Assembly: GCF_001570425.1 (NCBI RefSeq)
Contig: NZ_BCSX01000040.1
Coordinates: 62,001 to 126,000, forward strand
Direction: 5' to 3'
Source of the DNA: Mycolicibacterium brisbanense
GTDB taxonomy: Bacteria > Actinomycetota > Actinomycetes > Mycobacteriales > Mycobacteriaceae
Length of the DNA stretch: 64,000 bases
The first letter of the stretch is position 1. The number at the start of each line of letters is the position of its first letter. Positions 31,230 through 38,751 of this stretch are shown in pieces. The position numbers and the translations under genes were made by a program. The notes below the pieces were generated by a model. That model did not search any database. It was given only the letters and a program-made list of their open reading frames with translations, and was not told where the DNA came from.

Positions 31230-31640
31230 TCAGTTGATGATCTCGCCGCGGCTGTCGGCATGGATTGCGGCCAGCCTGTCTCGCCACATTTGGAGAGCCT
31301 CGGGCGTCAGTCGCGTCCAATCCGTCACCTCGCCGACGATCCGAAGTGGCGCGCTACTGCGGTAGGACCGCGTGGGATTGCCAGGGAACTTCTTGTCGGT
31401 GACGTTGGGATCGTTCTCGAATTCCCCGGTCGGTTCCACCACGTAGACCCGCGGTTCACCGTCGCCGGGCGCGAGTTCAGCAGCGAGGCCCGCGCCGTCG
31501 CGCAGCGCGGTGAAGTAGATGTGGTTCATCACGATCTCGGGTCGGTAGTTGGACCGGAAACCGGCGGTGAGGTGGTCGCCCACCTGCAAATCCGCCTTTG
31601 TGCCGTGAAAGAAGGGTCCGTCGTCCAAAGGCTCGGCCAT
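31230..31640 (-). CDS. arr: Rifampin ADP-ribosyltransferase
   Basis: A 136-residue Arr enzyme that inactivates rifamycins by ADP-ribosylation. H12, Y42 and D77 fall at the exact spacing of the catalytic triad known for Arr-ms (H19, Y49, D84). Family signatures FFHGTKADL, HIYFTAL, and DPNVTDKKFPGNPT are present. It is chromosomal, as in M. smegmatis and relatives, and gives intrinsic low rifampin susceptibility. Start ATG 31640. No mobile element borders it on the right; the phage-like element ends about 400 bases to the left of its stop. Confidence 0.95.
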   Translation of the reverse strand: MAEPLDDGPFFHGTKADLQVGDHLTAGFRSNYRPEIVMNHIYFTALRDGAGLAAELAPGDGEPRVYVVEPTGEFENDPNVTDKKFPGNPTRSYRSSAPLRIVGEVTDWTRLTPEALQMWRDRLAAIHADSRGEIIN

Positions 31641-31649
31641 TCCGACAGG

Positions 31650-32023
31650 CTACAAACTGGATTGCCGTGACGTTTGTCCCGGATCGTCGACCAGCGCGTA
31701 CACGTAGGCGCTCACTTCGCCGGCCTCGCTGCTCACCGAAACCGGGACGCGTCGATAGCCGGGCCCCTCGAATTCGTCGAGTCGCCGCCAGTGCGCCGGC
31801 AGGTCGGGGGAGACGAAGACGTGTACGGCCACCTCGGGCCTGAGTCGTCCAACACGATTCCCGGGTAGATGCGCCAGCCAGGCTCGTGCAGGTGCCCTCT
31901 GACCGATCCGCGGGTCCAGGTCCCGGAGAGCTCCTCGAGCACGTGTGCGTTCGAGCGGCCCGGGGCGAGCGTGCCGTATGTGGCCAGGCGGTGTTCCAGT
32001 CCGAGTCGGGCGGCAGGGCTCAT
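31650..32023 (-). pseudogene. Frameshifted gamma-glutamylcyclotransferase-like (AIG2/GGCT) gene
   Basis: From ATG 32023 the frame reads MSPAARLGLEHRLATYGTLAPGRSN ... YPGIVLDDSGP with the YGTLAPG motif of the family, then loses meaning. One frame over, the sequence continues as EVAVHVFVSPDLPAHWRRLD with the catalytic-type EFEGPGYRRVPV. One missing base near 31839 explains the break. Joined, the two parts give a normal ~125-residue AIG2-like protein. It is either a recent pseudogene or a sequencing error. Confidence 0.75.
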
Positions 32024-32092
32024 CGCACGATTGTCGCCTGCCTGCCGATGGACCGGCAGGGCATGTCAGTGGTCGGGTCTAGCGTGCGCGGC

Positions 32093-32491
32093 ATGAGATT
32101 TGTTTCGACCCGGATCATCACCGCCGATGTGTTGCAGCTGGTGACCTTCTACGAATTGGTGACGGGTTCCACGGCGGTATGGGGCAATGAGCTTTTCGCG
32201 GAAATCCCCACGGCTGTAGGAACTTTGGCGATCGGCAGCGACAAGACCGTGCCCCTGTTCGGAGCCGGGTCCGCCGAGCCTGCGGCCAATCGCACGGCGA
32301 TCATCGAATTCATCGTCGACGACGTGGACGCCGAGTACGAACGCCTTCGCGGACAGGTTCCCGAGGTGGTGACCGAGCCGACGACGATGCCGTGGGGCAA
32401 CCGCGCACTGTTGTTCCGGGATCCAGACGGAAACCTCGTCAATCTGTTCACCCCGGTCACCGAAGCGGCACGCGCAAAGTTCGCGGTCTAG
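32093..32491 (+). CDS. VOC (glyoxalase/bleomycin-resistance) family protein
   Basis: A 132-residue protein with a vicinal-oxygen-chelate fold: betaalphabetabetabeta unit from MRFVSTRIITADVLQLVTFYELVTG and second unit ending ALLFRDPDGNLVNLFTPV, the classic C-terminal motif with a metal-ligand glutamate position replaced by N-L-V-N. Substrate unknown. ATG 32093 fits the family start; longer upstream frames overlap the divergent GGCT-like gene. Monocistronic. Confidence 0.85.
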   Translation: MRFVSTRIITADVLQLVTFYELVTGSTAVWGNELFAEIPTAVGTLAIGSDKTVPLFGAGSAEPAANRTAIIEFIVDDVDAEYERLRGQVPEVVTEPTTMPWGNRALLFRDPDGNLVNLFTPVTEAARAKFAV

Positions 32492-32723
32492 CAGGCAGCC
32501 GAAACGGTGAACGCCCAACGCGGGCACTCCGCAGTTTGCGGCGCGCCGACCGCTGGACCTGGCCCGCAGCCACGAAGACCAGCAACGCGACGGCCTGCTG
32601 TCCCAGCGCAGACCGAGGTGTGCGCCGCCACCAGGGCGGAGAAGGCGTCACGGTGCGGCGGCCCAGCCGATAGCCGAGCCACATCGCTGCGGCCGCGACG
32701 CAGATCAGTTCGAGGGCCACCAT
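32457..32723 (-). CDS. Small membrane protein (88 aa)
   Basis: An 88-residue protein from ATG 32723 with two hydrophobic segments (MVALELICVAAAAMWLGYRLG and ALGQQAVALLVFVAAGQV) and a basic C-terminus (RKLRSARVGRSPFRLPARPRTL). It overlaps the 3' end of the convergent VOC gene by 35 bases, which weakens confidence in its very end. Family not recognised; likely an actinobacterial small membrane protein. Confidence 0.5.
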   Translation of the reverse strand: MVALELICVAAAAMWLGYRLGRRTVTPSPPWWRRTPRSALGQQAVALLVFVAAGQVQRSARRKLRSARVGRSPFRLPARPRTLRVPLR

Positions 32724-32804
32724 GACGTGAGCCTGTCGGGTCACGGTCGCAGGAAGGTCACAGACGAGGCACACCTTGATGCCCGTTCGCGAGCAGCGAC
32801 CCCG

Positions 32805-33185
32805 TCATTCGAGGTGTTCGACCCATTGTGCGCGCGATGGCCCTGGTTCGAACGGATCACCGAAATACTGTGTCTCCCGGACAACTTCGCCGTCTTCGAA
32901 CTCCATGACGCTCACCACGTAGAACGGCTGACCGTCGTAGGTCAAGACGAGTTCGCTGACCCAGAGATCGCCGCCACCGAGGATGCGTCGGACCGTGAAA
33001 CGTTTCGCGTTCGGCTGGGCTTCGCGCGAGGACTGGATGTTCTCGCGACCTCTGATCCGTTCGCCTGACTGCGGATACTCGAGCACCGCGTCGGCTCGGT
33101 AGATCCGGTGCTCGGCGTCGAAGTCGTTGACGTCCGAGGCTGACCAATGGGCTTCGAGTGCGCGCCGCACGTCGGTGTTGTTCAT
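32805..33185 (-). CDS. SnoaL-like / NTF2-fold protein
   Basis: A 126-residue protein from ATG 33185. The pattern VRRALEAHWSASDVNDFDAEHRIYRADAVLEYPQSGERIRGRENIQSSREAQPN is that of SnoaL-like NTF2 proteins, and the C-terminal strands end QYFGDPFEPGPSRAQWVE. Some family members are isomerases or cyclases, many only bind small molecules. Ribosome site GGGAGA precedes it. It is divergent from the coiled-coil gene at 33250. Confidence 0.8.
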   Translation of the reverse strand: MNNTDVRRALEAHWSASDVNDFDAEHRIYRADAVLEYPQSGERIRGRENIQSSREAQPNAKRFTVRRILGGGDLWVSELVLTYDGQPFYVVSVMEFEDGEVVRETQYFGDPFEPGPSRAQWVEHLE

Positions 33186-33249
33186 GACGGCAAGTCTCCC
33201 GCGGAATGTGAAAACGTCCATGTGACGGCCACGGGGCTATGGTTGAAGT

Positions 33250-33615
33250 GTGGTTGACGACCGCGCCCGCACGTCTGCTGAGGTTCGACGCGAGTCCGCT
33301 GCGCTTGATGAGCGCGAGGAGGCTCTCGATCACCGTGAGGCGGAGGTCAGAAGGCGTGAACTGCTTGCCAACAGGCGAGATTGGATCGCTGACGAGCGGG
33401 AACGGATCGCCGACGAGCGTGAACAGTTGGCTGATGATCGTGAGCAGCGTGCCGACGAGCGCGAAGGTACACCCGCAGAGCGTGAGATCAGTCGGCAGCG
33501 ACGCGTCGACGAACGGCAGGATCGCGACGAGGCCGCGGCCCGGCGCGAGCAAGCCGACATCGACCGGGAGACGGCTGAGACCGAGGCTCTGGTGAATTTC
33601 GTTGACACTGACTAG
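33250..33615 (+). CDS. Charged coiled-coil protein with DERE repeats
   Basis: A 121-residue protein from GTG 33250 composed almost wholly of D, E, R and A, with recurring REELLANRRDWIADER / ERIADEREQLADDRE / QRADERE units of about 7 residues. It must form a long parallel coiled coil or single alpha helix. Similar repeat proteins occur in mycobacteria near stress regulators. No membrane segment or enzymatic motif. Function unknown. Confidence 0.65.
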   Translation: MVDDRARTSAEVRRESAALDEREEALDHREAEVRRRELLANRRDWIADERERIADEREQLADDREQRADEREGTPAEREISRQRRVDERQDRDEAAARREQADIDRETAETEALVNFVDTD

Positions 33616-33664
33616 GTGTTGCATCTGCCCCGTCGTGGCGTCATCGGCGACGTAGCATTTTTCG

Positions 33665-34411
33665 ATGGGCTTTGACGTCTCGCCGGAGGCCTACGGACGT
33701 TACATGGGCCGCTACGCCGAGCCGCTCGCGGAGGTTTTTGGTGCCTTCGCCGGGGTCGTGGCGGGTACCGCGGTGCTCGACGTGGGGTGCGGTCCCGGGG
33801 CGTTGACGGCTCGGTTGAAGGCAATCGGTGCCGATGTCATGGCGATCGATCCGTCGCAGTCCTTCGTAGACGCGATACGCACGCGGTTTCCGGACGTCGA
33901 CGCGCGTCTCGGCACCGCCGAGCAATTGCCTTACGACAGTGGCACTTTCGACGCGGCACTCGCACAGTTGGTGGTGCATTTCATGTCTGATCCGGTGGGC
34001 GGGATCAGACAGATGGCACGGGTGACGCGGCGTGGAGGCGTGATCGCGGCGTGCGTGTGGGACGGGCCGACGGGCGCGTTGGCGCCTTTCTGGGACGTCG
34101 TGCACACGATCGACCCTGCTACTCAGGATGAAGCGCTACTGTCCGGGGCGCACAGGGGGCACCTTTCCGAACTGTTCGACGCCGCAGGACTGCGCGACGT
34201 AACGGAGGACCCCATCTCGGTCGACGTCGTGCACCCCAGCTTCGAGGAGTGGTGGGAGCCCTACACCTACGGCGTCGGTCCCGCCGGCGACTACGTTCAA
34301 CGACTCGACGATGACGGCCGAACACGGCTCGCCACCGTCGCCCGTGAACGCCTGGGTGATGGGCCGTTCACCGTGACGGCCACCGCCTGGGCCGCCCGCG
34401 GGACGGTGTGA
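33665..34411 (+). CDS. Class I SAM-dependent methyltransferase
   Basis: A 248-residue methyltransferase of the UbiE/Methyltransf_11 kind. Motif I is VLDVGCGPGALT (38-49), motif II acidic AIDPS, then GTAEQLPYDSGTFDAALAQLVVHFM and VTRRGGVIAACVWD. The N-terminal YGRYMGRYAEPLA helix is typical. Substrate unknown; no biosynthetic neighbour helps. It stands alone between the coiled-coil gene and the convergent lipoprotein gene. Confidence 0.9.
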   Translation: MGFDVSPEAYGRYMGRYAEPLAEVFGAFAGVVAGTAVLDVGCGPGALTARLKAIGADVMAIDPSQSFVDAIRTRFPDVDARLGTAEQLPYDSGTFDAALAQLVVHFMSDPVGGIRQMARVTRRGGVIAACVWDGPTGALAPFWDVVHTIDPATQDEALLSGAHRGHLSELFDAAGLRDVTEDPISVDVVHPSFEEWWEPYTYGVGPAGDYVQRLDDDGRTRLATVARERLGDGPFTVTATAWAARGTV

Positions 34412-34419
34412 GACGACGC

Positions 34420-35001
34420 TCAGTCGACCGAACTGACCGTCGCACTGCAGATGGGCAATGCGGCGTTGAGGGTGTGGGGGACATCAATGCCCGGTGCGGT
34501 GACCACCACGGTGCCGATACGCGCGCACGATTTGCCGGATGCCGTGTCGATGGCGGACGCCTGGATGTCCGCATTCGCGGTATCACCAGGGTTCAAGGTC
34601 AGTCGGTGTGCCGCCGCTGCGGGACGCCGGTCGACGTGAACCAGGACGCCGCCGGCCGCGGTCACCAGATCGACTCCCGGGTAGCCGACGAGGGTGCACG
34701 GGTGCGTCGACGTGTTCTTGAAGGACACGGCCAGCCGGCGCATGGTGTCGGCCGATTCGACGTCTCCATTGGCGATCGCGAGATCGGCGTCGGTGCACAG
34801 GCCGAGTTCTGCGGGCACGTTGGTCGCAGATGAAGCCGGTGGGGCCGGTGTCGAAGTCGCCGGAGAACTCGCCACAGTCGTAGTCGCCGCGGATTCCGAC
34901 GAGGGCGACGACGTCGATGAGGTTGGCGTCGGGGTGTTCTGGGGCGACGCCGAACAGCCCGCGATCAGAACGAGCGTCAGCAGGGGCAGCAACCGATTCA
35001 T
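34420..35001 (-). CDS. DUF4232 lipoprotein
   Basis: A 193-residue exported protein. The signal peptide MNRLLPLLTLVLIAGC carries lipobox LIAGC (C16), then a Ser/Thr/Pro-rich linker (residues 18-60) and a DUF4232 domain (GLCTDADLAIANGD ... VSFKNTSTHPCTLVGYPGVDLV ... CARIGTVVV). The domain is a beta sandwich of unknown role, common in mycobacterial cell-envelope lipoproteins. Ribosome site GAGTGGGA. No operon partner. Confidence 0.88.
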   Translation of the reverse strand: MNRLLPLLTLVLIAGCSASPQNTPTPTSSTSSPSSESAATTTVASSPATSTPAPPASSATNVPAELGLCTDADLAIANGDVESADTMRRLAVSFKNTSTHPCTLVGYPGVDLVTAAGGVLVHVDRRPAAAAHRLTLNPGDTANADIQASAIDTASGKSCARIGTVVVTAPGIDVPHTLNAALPICSATVSSVD

Positions 35002-35072
35002 ATCCCACTCCAGGCCGCGGTTCCGTCGGGTCCGGATGAGTATGTACCTTGCGCGGCTGTCGGGAGCCGGGT

Positions 35073-35597
35073 TCAGGTGTTGGTGCCGCACCCCATCTCG
35101 AGCAGAATGAGCCGCAGCCGCCGCAGGGCGTAGTGCAACCTCGATTTCACGGTGCCCTCGGCGATGCCAAGGTCGTCGGCGATCTGCCGGGTGGTCCAGC
35201 CGAGATAGAAGGAGCGGCTGAGGACGGCACGGTGGGTTTCGGGCAGTTGCGTCAGCGCCTCGGCGAGCAACATTCGGTCCAAGGCGGCGTTCACCTCATC
35301 GGCTCCCAGTTCATCGGGCAGCTCCGGAACCTCGGGAGAACTGATCTCACAACGAAATCGGGCCGTTCGGCTGCCGTCGATGACGATGTTACGGGCGACA
35401 GTGAACAGCCAGGCTCCTACGGGTGGCCCGCCCTCGGTGGACAACATGTGACGCCAGGCCCGCAGCAACGTTTCCTGCACCACGTCCTCGGCCCTGGTGT
35501 GATTGTTGGTGAGGCGGAAGGCATAGCGGCGCAACGGGGCGGCGTGGTGATGGTAGAGCTGCATCATCTGATCGCTCGGGCGCTCGGCAGTCAGCAT
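35073..35597 (-). CDS. ECF sigma-70 family factor (SigL-like)
   Basis: A 174-residue sigma factor with only regions 2 and 4. Region 2: LYHHHAAPLRRYAFRLTNNHTRAEDVVQETLLRAWRH, and WLFTVARNIVIDGSRTARFR; region 4: LPETHRAVLSRSFYLGWTTRQIADDLGIAEGTVKSRLHYALRRLR. The sequence is close to mycobacterial SigL. No anti-sigma factor with a membrane segment lies directly downstream, so it may be regulated in trans. Start ATG 35597; the upstream base pairs carry a palindromic ACCTGCCAGCAGGT (35679-35692). Confidence 0.9.
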   Translation of the reverse strand: MLTAERPSDQMMQLYHHHAAPLRRYAFRLTNNHTRAEDVVQETLLRAWRHMLSTEGGPPVGAWLFTVARNIVIDGSRTARFRCEISSPEVPELPDELGADEVNAALDRMLLAEALTQLPETHRAVLSRSFYLGWTTRQIADDLGIAEGTVKSRLHYALRRLRLILLEMGCGTNT

Positions 35598-35702
35598 CCG
35601 ACACCTCCGGTTGGGTTGCTGAACCCAGCCTTCCCGCGGACACGGAGGAATTCCTCGGTGCTGGCCGCAATCCGCTATACCTGCCAGCAGGTATAGCGAC
35701 GC

Positions 35703-36398
35703 TCAGTCGAGAGTGACGGAGATCTCATCGCCGAGTTGATAACCGCGCGTGAGCGGCAACCGGTCACCGCTCCAGAACGAGCCCGGGTCGAAATAGTTCT
35801 CCCGCTTCTCGGTGTTGATCAGGCCCATTTCCTCGTAGGTGATGGCGACGGTCTCCGCGCAGTACGCGGTCTCCAGACCGGCTTCGCGTTTGCGCGCTTT
35901 GTCCCGCTGAGCTGATTCGCGAACTTTCTTGTGCACGAACGGCATTCCACGGGTGAAGTCGCTCACGATCGGCAGCCGCCCACGCATCCACCGGCCCGTC
36001 AGCCGTGCGGTGGTCGGAAACGCGGTGCCGTTCATCCGGGCCACCACCTTGAGCAGTCGGTCTTCCTGCTCGCGGGTGGCGAACGGCGTGAGCTGACGCA
36101 GCCAGCAGCGCTGCCCGTAGTGGTTCATCCACTGCTCGACCACCTCGCGGGCGTCATTGAGCTGCACACCGCGGTGATGGGTGCCGGTCCAGAGGTCCAC
36201 CAGCTTCTGGCCGAGTTCGGCATGCCAGATCAGCGGCGGGAGATCGTCGATGGCCACCGTCATCCCGACGTGATTCACCGGGGCGTTGGTCAGCGTCTGG
36301 ATGGCGCGGTCCGGCCCGGAGCCGCCTCGGAACAGCCAGATGTCGCCGGTCCGCGTCTCCTGCAATGCCCGGCTGAGGGAGACCGTGTGTGCGTTCAC
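35703..36398 (-). CDS. YiiX/NlpC-P60-like permuted papain-fold protein
   Basis: A 231-residue protein of the kind often labelled guanylate cyclase in mycobacterial annotations, without real cyclase motifs. H43 in NHVGMTV and a cysteine in YCAETVAI near residue 190 match the catalytic H and C of circularly permuted NlpC/P60 (YiiX-type) hydrolases that act on lipid or peptide amides. No signal peptide. It is divergent from a tiny membrane protein gene at 36425. Confidence 0.65.
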   Translation of the reverse strand: MNAHTVSLSRALQETRTGDIWLFRGGSGPDRAIQTLTNAPVNHVGMTVAIDDLPPLIWHAELGQKLVDLWTGTHHRGVQLNDAREVVEQWMNHYGQRCWLRQLTPFATREQEDRLLKVVARMNGTAFPTTARLTGRWMRGRLPIVSDFTRGMPFVHKKVRESAQRDKARKREAGLETAYCAETVAITYEEMGLINTEKRENYFDPGSFWSGDRLPLTRGYQLGDEISVTLD

Positions 36399-36424
36399 CC
36401 GGGCAGCTTATGCAGAATCTCGTC

Positions 36425-36592
36425 ATGAAAAGTCTTTGGAAGTGGATTGGTCTGGCCGGTGTCGCCGGAGTGGTGGCCGGCGGCGTGCTGGTCGTCCGCG
36501 ACCAACGCAAGCGCAACGCTTACACGCCCGACGACATTCGGGCCCGGCTGCATCAGCGGTTGGCCGACGTTGACGCCCCGCCGGCGAGCTGA
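36425..36592 (+). CDS. Small membrane-anchored protein (55 aa)
   Basis: A 55-residue protein: MKSLWKWIGLAGVAGVVAGGVLVVRDQRKRN, one membrane span with a positive stop, then a helical cytoplasmic tail (YTPDDIRARLHQRLADVDAPPAS). No clear ribosome site; the 27-base gap to the divergent gene suggests a shared promoter region. Similar short proteins are frequent in mycobacteria. Function unknown. Confidence 0.65.
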   Translation: MKSLWKWIGLAGVAGVVAGGVLVVRDQRKRNAYTPDDIRARLHQRLADVDAPPAS

Positions 36593-36655
36593 ATCCAAAC
36601 CGTGAGTTGCGTTCAGGCTGAACCTAACTCACGGCGTCGCAACCGGAGCTGCCGT

Positions 36656-37477
36656 TCAACCGATGGCATATAGCCGGTGTTGCCCGGCGAAGCCTTTCAG
36701 CTCGACGTCGCGACCCTCGGCGAGCGCGATATCGTCGTGGCCGGCAAGGGCGTCCCGGACCGCTTCGCTGACGAGCGTCTCGCCGCCCTGCGCCTGCGCG
36801 GCCACCCGTGCGGCCATCGCCACGTTGCGGCCGAACAGATCGTCGCCGCGTCGCACTGACCGGCCGCTGTGGATGCCGATGCGGACGCGGATGCCGTCTG
36901 GCTCCCGCCGCATGGCGCGTTGCAGGTCGACGCCACAACGCACGGCCTCGACCGGCTGGGCGAACGCGATCATGTACCCGTCGCCCTGGTTCTTGACCAC
37001 ATGACCGGAGTGGTTCTTGACGCACTTCTGGACCAGTCGGTCGTGCCGGCCCAGTAGTCGGACCCAGGCCCGGTCGCCCATTTGTTCGTTGAGTGCGGTG
37101 GAGCCCTCGATGTCGGAGAACAGGATGGTCACCTTGCCGTTGGGCGCCAGCCGGGCCAGGTCGGGCCGTTCGACCTCGGCCCAGTCGGCCAAATCCTCGA
37201 TGGACGAGCGCACCGCGGCGCCGAACCCCTCTTTGCGCAGGATGTTCGCGGTCTGCCAGACGGTCTTGACGGCTTCGCGGCTGCCGGACAGCAGCATCGC
37301 TCGGGTGTCGGTGCGTCGTCGCAGCGCCTCGGCTTCCTCACGGCTGCTCTGCAGCCGCCGCCAGACCATGATCAACGCAACGGCTTCGGCTGCCGCGACA
37401 AGGCCGAGTACGACGATGGCAATGAGGGCGAGGCTCACCGCATCAGTATTGGATACCGGAGTGTGCCCGCCGACCAA
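36656..37477 (-). CDS. Membrane-anchored class III adenylate/guanylate cyclase
   Basis: A 273-residue protein with one membrane segment (SLALIAIVVLGLVAAAEAVALIMVW, residues 15-39), a coiled-coil linker and a class III cyclase domain. Metal-binding aspartates are D122 (FSDIEGST) and D166 (NQGDGYM); K162 occupies the purine-specifying position, pointing to ATP. The N/R transition-state residues lie in GRNVAMAARV. Output cAMP would act through CRP-type receptors elsewhere. Confidence 0.9.
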   Translation of the reverse strand: MVGGHTPVSNTDAVSLALIAIVVLGLVAAAEAVALIMVWRRLQSSREEAEALRRRTDTRAMLLSGSREAVKTVWQTANILRKEGFGAAVRSSIEDLADWAEVERPDLARLAPNGKVTILFSDIEGSTALNEQMGDRAWVRLLGRHDRLVQKCVKNHSGHVVKNQGDGYMIAFAQPVEAVRCGVDLQRAMRREPDGIRVRIGIHSGRSVRRGDDLFGRNVAMAARVAAQAQGGETLVSEAVRDALAGHDDIALAEGRDVELKGFAGQHRLYAIG

Positions 37478-37492
37478 CGGGCGGGGGTGTCG

Positions 37493-37789
37493 CTACGCGA
37501 CGCAGTCCCGGCAGATCGGCCCGGCGAGCCCACTGCGGGCGAGCCGGCTGCGGTGTTGCACGAGAAAGCACACCGCGCAGGTGAACTCGTCTTCCTGGAT
37601 GGGAACGACGTGGACCGATAGTTGCTCGCCGGACAAATCGGCGCCGGGCAGCTCCAACGGTTCCACAGCCTCGGATTCATCTAGATCAAGTTCGCGTCCG
37701 TGTGGTGCCGGCCCCGGCAGGAATTCGGGTAGGGCCTGTTCTGAGCCGCCGGCGGTGTCTGCCCGTCGTGCGTCGTAATCGACTGCCAT
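37493..37789 (-). CDS. DUF4193 family protein
   Basis: A 98-residue protein starting MAVDYDARRADTAGG at ATG 37789. The motif LELPGADLSGEQLSVHVVPIQEDEFTCAVCFLVQHRSRLA is the DUF4193 signature, with CxxC (CAVC) and a second CRDC at the C-terminus making a zinc knuckle. Family members are widespread small mycobacterial proteins of unknown role. In-frame ATG 37798 is an alternative start. It follows the cyclase gene in the same direction only loosely (15-base gap upstream of the cyclase start). Confidence 0.88.
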   Translation of the reverse strand: MAVDYDARRADTAGGSEQALPEFLPGPAPHGRELDLDESEAVEPLELPGADLSGEQLSVHVVPIQEDEFTCAVCFLVQHRSRLARSGLAGPICRDCVA

Positions 37790-37998
37790 GGCCAATCCCA
37801 TCTTCTCCATGCCCCAGCTACGGGGCAATCACGCGCCGACCCAACGGGTACCCCTTTTGGCGGAACGGAATCATGGGCCATTGAATCCCGACCCCAAGCG
37901 GCGTAAACCGTATGGCAGGGGCTGGCCGCGCGCAGTGGCCGCAGGTGGTGGCGCGCAACGCGTAGGCAGCGTGTGTCTCTCCGAGAAGGGGGCGTGAC

Positions 37999-38733
37999 GT
38001 GGGGGCCACCCGACAGCAACTACCCGGTATGTCTGACCCCGGCCCGGGGATTCCTGTCGAGCGGATCGCGGCGCAGGACGGGAACTCACCCCGCGTGGGC
38101 CGGTTCTCGTTCTACTTCACCGACGAACGCTGGGAGTGGTCGCCCGAGGTGGCCGCAATGCACGGCTATCCGGCCGCCATCATGACCACGACGACGGAAG
38201 TGGTGCTCTCCCACAAACATCCCGACGACTACGAGCATGTGGCGGCCACGCTCGACGCGGTGCGCCACGGCCGTCAGACCTTCAGCTCCCGCCACCGCAT
38301 CATCGATACGCGCTCCCAGGTGCACCACGTGGTGGTGATCGCTGAACAGCTGACGGATGACACCGGCGTGGTGATCGGCAGCACCGGCTTCTATGTCGAT
38401 ATCACCGCCGCGCTGCAGCAGCAGCAGCGCGAGCAGCGCATCGATACTGCCCTCGCCGCGATCGTCGAGCACCGCGAGAGCATCGAACAAGCCAAGGGCA
38501 TGCTGATGCTGGCTTACGGGGTGAATGCCGATGCGGCCTTCGACCTGCTGCGCTGGCAATCGCAGCAAAACAACGTCAAACTGCGCCCGTTGGCCGAACA
38601 GATCGTGGCCGACTACCTCGAACTGGCCCAGTCCCAGCCACGCCCAGACCGGGCGGACTATGACCGTCTGCTGCTGACCGCACACCAGCGAGTCGGCACC
38701 GCTTCCCAGGGGGCCGACCGCCTCCTCGACTAG
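37999..38733 (+). CDS. PAS-ANTAR RNA-binding regulator
   Basis: A 244-residue protein from GTG 37999, chosen for the AAGGGGG ribosome site 7 bases before. Residues 30-140 form a PAS-3 domain (FYFTDERWEWSPEVAAMHGYP ... SRHRIIDTRSQVHHVVVIAEQL ... GSTGFYVDIT). Residues 150-215 are an ANTAR domain (IVEHRESIEQAKGMLMLAYGVNADAAFDLLRWQSQQNNVKLRPLAEQIV), which antiterminates transcription by binding twin hairpins in RNA. The signal sensed by PAS is unknown. Confidence 0.92.
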   Translation: MGATRQQLPGMSDPGPGIPVERIAAQDGNSPRVGRFSFYFTDERWEWSPEVAAMHGYPAAIMTTTTEVVLSHKHPDDYEHVAATLDAVRHGRQTFSSRHRIIDTRSQVHHVVVIAEQLTDDTGVVIGSTGFYVDITAALQQQQREQRIDTALAAIVEHRESIEQAKGMLMLAYGVNADAAFDLLRWQSQQNNVKLRPLAEQIVADYLELAQSQPRPDRADYDRLLLTAHQRVGTASQGADRLLD

Positions 38734-38751
38734 GCCACCCTGCCGAGTCGT

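Noticed and set aside
35703..36398. Guanylate cyclase
   Set aside because: No class III cyclase metal or purine-binding motifs; the H and C positions fit a YiiX/NlpC-P60 fold.
37845..37860. SigF-type promoter GGGTACCC
   Set aside because: The -10-like sequence is palindromic, and no suitable GTTT -35 lies at the right spacing in either direction.
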